Part shown: piece by piece, positions 58,763 to 64,000 of the stretch | Position numbering within the stretch: the first letter of the stretch is position 1 | Layout of the letters: each line of letters begins with the position of its first letter | Assembly (NCBI RefSeq): GCF_013407835.1 | Contig: NZ_JACCBI010000001.1 | Location: forward strand, 1,302,001 to 1,366,000 | Reading direction: 5' to 3' | Origin: Agromyces atrinae | Lineage (GTDB): Bacteria > Actinomycetota > Actinomycetes > Actinomycetales > Microbacteriaceae | Length of the DNA stretch: 64,000 nt | The notes under the pieces: model-generated | Told to the model about the DNA's origin: nothing | What the model saw: only the letters and a program-made list of their open reading frames with translations | The model's database searches: none | Translations under genes and position numbers: made by a program

Positions 58763-58765
58763 GCT
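58760..58765 (+). promoter_or_regulatory. -10 box of the gamma carbonic anhydrase gene (leaderless)
   Basis: TAGGCT overlaps the stop codon of the permease gene; 6 nt later comes the ATG at 58772. Confidence 0.5.
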
Positions 58766-58771
58766 GGCTGC

Positions 58772-59308
58772 ATGAGCGCCGACCCGTCAGCCCGCATCAT
58801 CACCCTCGCCGGAATCCCGGCGCCCGCCCTCGACGAGACCGCGTTCGTCGCGGCCGGTGCCGTCATCGTCGGCGACGTACGGCTCGGTCGCGGCTCGAGC
58901 GTCTGGTACAACGCCGTGCTGCGCGCCGAAGCCGAACCGATCGTCATCGGCGAGGACTCGAACCTGCAGGACACGGTCGTCTGCCACGTCGACGCCGGGT
59001 TCCCCCTCGTGCTCGGGCGCGCCGTATCGGTCGGCCACGGAGCGGTGCTGCACGGATGCGTCGTCGAGGACGAGAGCCTCATCGGCATGGGCGCCCGAGT
59101 GCTGAACGGCGCGGTGATCGGTCGCGGGTCGCTCGTCGCCGCCGGCGCCGTCGTGCTCGAGGGCACGATCGTGCCGCCGGGCTCACTCGTCGCGGGCGTT
59201 CCCGCGAAGATTCGCCGACAGCTCACGGATGACGAGCAGGACGGCATCCGTCGGAATGCCGCCGCCTATCTCGATCACGTCGCCGAGCACACCGCTCCCG
59301 TCGACTGA
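58772..59308 (+). CDS. Gamma carbonic anhydrase family protein
   Basis: A 178-residue left-handed beta-helix (hexapeptide repeat) protein. Repeats run from VIVGDVRLGRGSSVWYNAVLRAE to VIGRGSLVAAGAVVLEG. The three zinc His positions of the CamH-type are present in DTVVCHVDAGFP, VGHGAVLHGC and neighbours. Such trimers bind zinc or iron; carbonic anhydrase activity is proven for only some. The next gene downstream is convergent and of much lower GC, so this gene marks the edge of the native chromosome there. Confidence 0.88.
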   Translation: MSADPSARIITLAGIPAPALDETAFVAAGAVIVGDVRLGRGSSVWYNAVLRAEAEPIVIGEDSNLQDTVVCHVDAGFPLVLGRAVSVGHGAVLHGCVVEDESLIGMGARVLNGAVIGRGSLVAAGAVVLEGTIVPPGSLVAGVPAKIRRQLTDDEQDGIRRNAAAYLDHVAEHTAPVD

Positions 59309-59339
59309 GGTCAGGAACGAACCCCGACCAGATCACACT

Positions 59340-61283
59340 TCAGGTCTTTTTGTTGGTGAGGTGTCGGCCGATGTACCCGATGTAAACCATTTGACTCCGA
59401 TCAGCATCATCGAAGTAGTGCATCCGCGGAGCAAACGTATCGCGATGGGTCGGCTTGAAATGCGCACCCATCAGCACCTTTCCGGACGCGTCAACGTCTG
59501 TTGGAACGGGTAGGACCCTTTCCTCGCGCCAGCTTCGATTAGTGAGGACACTTTCACTTTCTGTGCCGGCATGGCGATCGGGTGAACACTTGTGACCGTC
59601 CATTCGATCATCAGAGAGATATACGTGGACGCCTCCTGCTACCCCACCTTCAGCCCTAACGCCTACGTAGTCGTAGAGGACATGAACGTAGTCCCACAGT
59701 GCTGCCGCATACCGTCCGTGCGGGTCCCGCTTATCAATGTCCAGAGCTGCTCCAATATCCCCCGTAAACATGACTCTGTCGAGCGCAACGTGCTGGTGTT
59801 CTCCTGGGGTGATACGTGCGACTAGTTCCTCGACTGATGTCGGTGGCTGCCATTCGACCGCCTCACGGGCTACATGCGTCTCCTCGGCCCGGTCAGCCAA
59901 GACGAGGTTGCGACGAAGTACTTGCGTCTCGCGCGCAGACTCTCGAAGATCCGCGGTGACTAGTGCTAGTTCAAGATCGAGTTCCTCCAACCTTGCATGT
60001 GCAGCGCGAAGTTCGGCTTCGAGTCGAAGCTGAAGATCGGCTGCTTCGTCAAGCTGCTGCTCCGCGACTTCCGCTTCACTACTTTTCACAGTGAGAAGCG
60101 CATCGAGTTCATCGAGATCATCTGGCGACCACGAGTCGCGCGAAAACCACCTTCTGATCATCGAACGCAGTTTGGACTTCAAAAGCTCAACAGCGCCAGT
60201 CGCTGTCTCGGGAGGAGGTTTAACAGTGTGCTCTGAAGAGACATTCGCTTCATCCCGCGGAGCTTGATGCGAGGAGACGCTTGGACGCCCTGCGGCCAAC
60301 GCCGCATCAACGTCGCGCGAACTTCCGATGGATGTCGCGACAATTCGACCGACCTTAGATGCGCGTTCTTGAGCAACTGCCGCCTTACGAAGCAGGTCAA
60401 CACCACGCCGAATATCTGCAGGCAAATCTTGCTCGACGAGCCTCCTGCGCCCGGCTGCCGCGTGGTACTTCGTGAGTGCTCTAGCAACCCGAGTACCCTC
60501 GACGGCTCTGGCAAGCGATGCAGGTCCGAGGAATCGGTGACGCACCCCATCGTCGGGATCGTCCAGTTCAACCCGTGGCGCAAATGTCCTCACGGTCCCA
60601 GGCCGCACCTCATGACTGGCCGGTAACTCGTCTGCGAGCTGAGACATTCCATCTGCAAGTACGACAAAAATCGATGCAACGCCAACGCTCTGTTTTGTGA
60701 GCGACTCGATTGTTCGGGTCCACGCAGAGTCAGTATCTCGACCGAGAGATCCCGCGACGATCACCGCCGAAGAGCGATCTTGATCGGCGATCGCAGAAAG
60801 CACTTCCCCGACTTCATCACGATGGATGGTCCGCGGCTTTCCAGTAAGCCGAGTGAATCCGTCCCAAGCGTCAACGGTCTCGAGAAGCGCTGTCACGACT
60901 CTCGGAGGGTCGACCCGGTCGACGGCGCTTGATGGGTCGATCCCCTCGATCGAGACATCTATGACGAGACTCTGACGCTTTCGATCGTGCGCGTGCGGCA
61001 ACGAGAGCGCATAGATCGACACCACGAATGTACCCGCAGCATTTGTCTCTTCTAGCTGATACAAGCGACGAAAACTGGAATCTTCGGCGCGATCCACATG
61101 GGTCACTGAGAGCCGAGCCGCGGGACCGAACTCGGTGACGCCAACCCCCTCCCAATCAACGCGAGGCAGCCCATTTCGGCCGCGCGACTTCTCTTTGAGC
61201 CACGCACGAAGATGCTCTTCAGCAATAGAAACCGCATCGGCACGATCATCGAGTCTCAGGACTGACCGATATCCGACAGCCAT
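59340..61283 (-). CDS. Large protein of unknown function, probably horizontally acquired
   Basis: A 647-residue protein with no named domain. Residues 1-115 are an alpha/beta region starting with SIAEEHLRAWLKEKSRGR; 130-330 hold IHRDEVGEVLSAIADQDRSS and RHRFLGPASLARAVEG; 390-470 are charged and probably coiled coil (EAEVAEQQLDEAADLQLRLE). The last 170 residues form a compact domain with GGVHVYLSDDRMDGHKCSPD, VLPVPTDVDASGKVLMGAH and YIGYIGRHLTN. I have the impression that similar C-termini occur in other actinobacterial proteins. Hand counts: 66/120 GC at 60001-60120 against 88/120 at 58801-58920. Single-gene insertion between carbonic anhydrase and folD. Confidence 0.75.
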   Translation of the reverse strand: MAVGYRSVLRLDDRADAVSIAEEHLRAWLKEKSRGRNGLPRVDWEGVGVTEFGPAARLSVTHVDRAEDSSFRRLYQLEETNAAGTFVVSIYALSLPHAHDRKRQSLVIDVSIEGIDPSSAVDRVDPPRVVTALLETVDAWDGFTRLTGKPRTIHRDEVGEVLSAIADQDRSSAVIVAGSLGRDTDSAWTRTIESLTKQSVGVASIFVVLADGMSQLADELPASHEVRPGTVRTFAPRVELDDPDDGVRHRFLGPASLARAVEGTRVARALTKYHAAAGRRRLVEQDLPADIRRGVDLLRKAAVAQERASKVGRIVATSIGSSRDVDAALAAGRPSVSSHQAPRDEANVSSEHTVKPPPETATGAVELLKSKLRSMIRRWFSRDSWSPDDLDELDALLTVKSSEAEVAEQQLDEAADLQLRLEAELRAAHARLEELDLELALVTADLRESARETQVLRRNLVLADRAEETHVAREAVEWQPPTSVEELVARITPGEHQHVALDRVMFTGDIGAALDIDKRDPHGRYAAALWDYVHVLYDYVGVRAEGGVAGGVHVYLSDDRMDGHKCSPDRHAGTESESVLTNRSWREERVLPVPTDVDASGKVLMGAHFKPTHRDTFAPRMHYFDDADRSQMVYIGYIGRHLTNKKT

Positions 61284-61508
61284 TACATATGCCCAGATAC
61301 AGATCGCAGTGAACGGTAGACAGGTTGAAGAAGCAATCGGGTAAACCGCTGGTGCGAGACGCGCGTTTTAGCGCGTGATGTAGTCAACGTGTACACGAAC
61401 ATGCCACCGACGATATCCACTAGCAAGATTCAAATGCGCGGCGATTGGCCCTCAATTCCCGAATTGGGGGCGGCGGGCCACACTGGTGGGCGTTGTCGAC
61501 GGCCTCTC
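61284..61508. other. Low-GC upstream region of the acquired gene
   Basis: This 225-nt spacer has no gene. It carries ACGCGC-GTTTTA-GCGCGT (61359-61376), a possible operator for the minus-strand gene, and a TTGACT -35-like word near 61383 without a well-spaced -10. At 61449-61470 CAATTC-CC-GAATTG with flanking C/G runs forms a hairpin near the end of folD. No direct-repeat attachment sites were found by eye. Confidence 0.5.
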
Positions 61509-62387
61509 TCAGGCGCGCAGTTCGGCAGCCTTGACGACGTTCGAGAGCAGCATGGCACGCGTCATCGGTCCGACTCCGCCGGGGTTCGGCGACAGGTGAC
61601 CAGCGACCTCTGCGACGAGCGGGTCGATGTCGCCCGTGAGGCGGCCCTTGCCCGTCTCGGGGTCTTCGACGCGAGTGATGCCGACGTCGAGCACGGCGGC
61701 GCCCGGCTTCACCCAGTCGGGCTTCACGAGGTGGGCGACACCGACGGCCGCGACGACGATGTCGGCGCGACGCACCTCGGCGGCGAGATCGACGGTGCGC
61801 GAGTGGGTGAGCGTGACGGTCGCGTCGAGGCCCTTGCGCGTGAAGAGCAGACCGAGCGGGCGACCGACGGTGAGGCCTCGGCCGATGACGGTGACGTGGC
61901 GGCCGCTGATCGGCACGTCGTAGCGCTGCAGCATCTCGACGATGCCCGCGGGCGTGCACGGCAGCGGCGAGTGCAGTTCGCCCTCGATACCGAGCACGAG
62001 ACGCCCGAGGTTCGTGGGGTGCAGGCCGTCGGCGTCCTTGTCGGGGTCGATGAGTTCGAGCATCGCGTTCTCGTCGTGACCGGCGGGCAGCGGCAGCTGC
62101 ACGATGTAGCCGGTCACCTCGGGAGCACTGTTGAGGTCGGCGATCGCGGCGCGCACGTCGGCGCTCGTCGCGGTCGCGGGCAGGTCGACGCGGATGGACT
62201 CGATGCCCACCTCGGCGCAGTCGCGGTGCTTACCGGCGACGTAGGAGCGCGATCCCGGGTCGTCGCCGACGAGGAGGGTGCCGAGTCCCGGCACGATGCC
62301 CTTCGAGCGGAGCGCGCTGATGCGCTCGGCGAGTTCGGACTTCACGGCGCGCGCGGTGGCGACGCCGTCGAGGGTGATCGCGGTCAT
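61509..62387 (-). CDS. folD: Bifunctional methylenetetrahydrofolate dehydrogenase/cyclohydrolase
   Basis: A 292-residue FolD, interconverting methylene-, methenyl- and formyl-tetrahydrofolate. The catalytic Lys and neighbours appear as [15 protein letters not shown] near residue 55, [13 protein letters not shown] near 95, the [14 protein letters not shown] segment near 145, [18 protein letters not shown] for NADP near 165 and the final [19 protein letters not shown] precedes the ATG. It follows glyA on the same strand with a 183-nt gap containing a large palindrome. Confidence 0.95.
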   Translation of the reverse strand: MTAITLDGVATARAVKSELAERISALRSKGIVPGLGTLLVGDDPGSRSYVAGKHRDCAEVGIESIRVDLPATATSADVRAAIADLNSAPEVTGYIVQLPLPAGHDENAMLELIDPDKDADGLHPTNLGRLVLGIEGELHSPLPCTPAGIVEMLQRYDVPISGRHVTVIGRGLTVGRPLGLLFTRKGLDATVTLTHSRTVDLAAEVRRADIVVAAVGVAHLVKPDWVKPGAAVLDVGITRVEDPETGKGRLTGDIDPLVAEVAGHLSPNPGGVGPMTRAMLLSNVVKAAELRA

Positions 62388-62430
62388 GGCGACTCCTGAG
62401 GTGTGGGGGTACGAGGTACGAGCGGGGTGC

Positions 62431-62505
62431 GGATACGGAGATTCGCGGCGACGCGCCGATCGACGGATGACGCGACGCGGCGTGTCGCGCGAGATCTCCG
62501 TATCC
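62431..62505. repeat. 75-bp imperfect palindrome between glyA and folD
   Basis: GGATACGGAGAT and ATCTCCGTATCC are perfectly inverted ends, and GCGACGCGCCG pairs further in with CGGCGTGTCGC. Between them is a five-base internal mismatch and a loop with GGATGACGC. In the glyA-folD transcript it would be a long hairpin that may split expression of the two genes or stop read-through. Confidence 0.65.
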
Positions 62506-62570
62506 GTCGACAGGGAGGGGTGTCGGTGTCGGCCCGTCAGCGCGTGACGGGCCGACACCGGCGAGGCGGC

Positions 62571-63866
62571 TTACGCGAAGCGCGTCGCGCCGACCTGCGA
62601 GAGGCCCGGGTAGAGCGGGAAGCGCTCGGTGAGGGCGCTCACGCGCTCGCGGAGAGCGCCGGTGTCGGCACCGGGCTTAAGCGCCTCGGCGATGACGTCG
62701 GCGACCTCGACGAACTCGGCGTCGCCGAAGCCGCGCGTCGCGAGGGCGGGCGTGCCGATGCGGAGGCCCGAGGTCACCATCGGCGGGCGCGGGTCGAAGG
62801 GAACCGCGTTGCGGTTGACGGTGATGAGCGCCTCGTGCAGCACGTCTTCGGCCTGCTGACCGTCGAGCGGCGAGTTGCGGAGGTCGGCGAGCACGAGGTG
62901 CACGTCGGTGCCGCCCGTCAGAACGTCGACGCCCGCTGCGCGCGAGTCATCGGCGGTGAGGCGGTCGGCGAGGATCTGCGCACCGCGGATGGTGCGGGCC
63001 TGACGGTCGGCGAACTCCTCGGTCGCGGCGATCTTGAACGCGGTCGCCTTGGCGGCGATGACGTGCATGAGCGGCCCGCCCTGCTGGCCCGGGAAGACAT
63101 TCGAGTTGAGCTTCTTGGCGAGCTCGGTGTCGCGCGAGACGATGAAGCCCGAGCGCGGGCCGCCGATGGTCTTGTGCACGGTCGACGAGACGACGTCGGC
63201 GTGGGGAACGGGCGACGGGTGCAGGCCTGCGGCGACGAGTCCCGCGAAGTGCGCCATGTCGACCCAGAGCTTCGCGCCGACCTCGTCGGCGATCGCGCGG
63301 AACGCGGCGAAGTCGAGGTGACGGGGGTACGCCGACCAACCGGCGATGATGACCTGCGGGCGGTGCTCGAGGGCCTTGTCGCGCACGACGTTCATGTCGA
63401 CGAGGAAGGTCTCGGGGTCGACGCCGTACGACACGGCGTTGTAGAGCTTGCCCGAGAAGTTGAGCTTCATGCCGTGGGTGAGGTGACCGCCGTGGGCGAG
63501 CTCGAGGCCGAGGATCGTGTCGCCCGGCGTGGCGATCGCCGAGAGCACGGCGGCGTTTGCGGTCGCACCGGAGTGCGGCTGGACGTTCGCGTACTCGGCG
63601 CCGAAGAGGCTCTTGGCGCGCTCGATCGCGAGCGACTCGGCCACGTCGACGTACTCGCAGCCGCCGTAGTAACGGCGACCCGGGTAGCCCTCGGCGTACT
63701 TGTTGGTGAGCACGGAGCCCTGCGACTCAAGCACGGAGACGGGGACGAAGTTCTCGCTCGCGATCATCTCGAGGTAGTCGCGCTGGCGGCCGAGCTCCTG
63801 CTGGAGGACGGCGGCGATCTCGGGGTCGACGAGCTCGAGGGATTGGTTGAAGACGGATTCGGTCAA
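62571..63866 (-). CDS. glyA: Serine hydroxymethyltransferase
   Basis: A 431-residue PLP enzyme that makes glycine and methylene-tetrahydrofolate from serine. Typical motifs are [14 protein letters not shown] near residue 35, [16 protein letters not shown] near 56, [15 protein letters not shown] near 95, [12 protein letters not shown] near 205 and the PLP Lys in [17 protein letters not shown] near 232. It starts with TTG, 7 nt after AGGAG; the rare start and the riboswitch ahead suggest controlled expression. folD follows downstream. Confidence 0.95.
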   Translation of the reverse strand: MTESVFNQSLELVDPEIAAVLQQELGRQRDYLEMIASENFVPVSVLESQGSVLTNKYAEGYPGRRYYGGCEYVDVAESLAIERAKSLFGAEYANVQPHSGATANAAVLSAIATPGDTILGLELAHGGHLTHGMKLNFSGKLYNAVSYGVDPETFLVDMNVVRDKALEHRPQVIIAGWSAYPRHLDFAAFRAIADEVGAKLWVDMAHFAGLVAAGLHPSPVPHADVVSSTVHKTIGGPRSGFIVSRDTELAKKLNSNVFPGQQGGPLMHVIAAKATAFKIAATEEFADRQARTIRGAQILADRLTADDSRAAGVDVLTGGTDVHLVLADLRNSPLDGQQAEDVLHEALITVNRNAVPFDPRPPMVTSGLRIGTPALATRGFGDAEFVEVADVIAEALKPGADTGALRERVSALTERFPLYPGLSQVGATRFA

Positions 63867-63931
63867 GACTGGCTCCTAGGGTGACGCGGAAACGATGAGT
63901 ACTGCCCGTCGCTCGCGCGGGGGCATCCGTT

Positions 63932-64000
63932 CCGGCCCAGGCGAGCGGTCGGATCCGAGCCAGTCGCTCCCCGATGGTGTCCATCTCAACGCCAGTCGCG
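63932..64000 (-). promoter_or_regulatory. ZTP (pfl) riboswitch upstream of glyA, 5' end cut by the window
   Basis: On the minus strand the leader of glyA begins CGCGACTGGCG at the window edge, continues with CACCATCGGGGAGCGAC (63979-63963) and ends with CCGCTCGCCTGGGCC (63948-63934). These are the conserved blocks of the pfl RNA, an aptamer for ZTP/ZMP that reports folate shortage and is known upstream of glyA and folD in actinobacteria. Only the first few bases are missing. Downstream, GCGCGAGCGACGGGC (63919-63905) can pair with CGCTCGCCTGGGC, a plausible expression platform. Confidence 0.85.

Overview
This window is a high-GC actinobacterial chromosome segment, most likely Microbacteriaceae (Leifsonia/Microbacterium-like). 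That reading rests on about 70% GC with strong GC3 codon use, an acyl-CoA carboxylase with an AccE epsilon subunit, a RskA/SigK/fasciclin locus, a DUF6907 protein, a C-x-H-G...C-x-x-C DarT-like protein, and many genes whose start codon lies 6-7 nt after a TANNNT -10 box (leaderless mRNAs). There is no prophage, insertion sequence or CRISPR array. Most of the window is housekeeping chromosome; one gene with clearly lower GC (59340-61283) looks acquired.

Layout. 1-10501 (minus strand): a TetR-controlled catabolic operon. It contains a peptide-type ABC importer (binding lipoprotein, permease, a natural permease-ATPase fusion, a second ATPase), a type B carboxylesterase, a CaiB/BaiF CoA-transferase, a fused beta/alpha carboxyltransferase and the first codons of a probable NAD-binding enzyme. 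Nearly every junction is a 4-8 nt overlap. 10602-21298: biotin/acyl-CoA carboxylase genes (birA, accB, accE, accA with BCCP), a PH-domain protein, a NarL-type two-component system with an extra membrane protein, a TrmA-like RNA methyltransferase and maf. A compact four-hairpin non-coding RNA candidate sits at 14244-14394. 21333-33592: XRE regulator, DUF6907 protein, glycosyltransferase-GtrA protein, phosphodiester glycosidase, LpdA-type quinone reductase, purine nucleoside phosphorylase + phosphosugar mutase, PTS IIA/IIB without IIC, adenosine deaminase, FUSC protein, YgfZ, nitrobindin-like protein and two small membrane proteins. 33667-41874: phosphate block: winged-helix regulator, ppk, NUDIX-histidine phosphatase, PHO box, pstSCAB and a strong terminator.

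41964-48876: aminodeoxychorismate lyase-type PLP enzyme, two unknown proteins, tRNA-Lys(UUU), a solitary DarT-like ADP-ribosyltransferase, DUF445 protein, rskA, sigK and a fasciclin lipoprotein. The two outer SigK-locus genes share a CCxATCC-N16-CGAA promoter. 49015-59308: Leloir galactose genes (mutarotase, DeoR regulator divergent from galTK), quinone oxidoreductase, lipoprotein, an apparently frameshifted membrane protein, beta-lactamase-fold hydrolase, YbaK deacylase, APC permease and gamma carbonic anhydrase. 59340-61283: the atypical 647-aa protein. 61509-64000: folD and glyA, preceded by a ZTP (pfl) riboswitch cut only at its first bases by the window end.

Functional links: biotin ligase and acyl-CoA carboxylase subunits feed malonyl/methylmalonyl-CoA synthesis; phosphate uptake and polyphosphate synthesis are adjacent; PNP, phosphosugar mutase and adenosine deaminase form a nucleoside salvage group; glyA and probably folD are tied to one-carbon status by the riboswitch. 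The best leads for new biology are the structured RNA, the 647-aa island protein, the orphan DarT-like protein and the recurrent intergenic inverted repeats.
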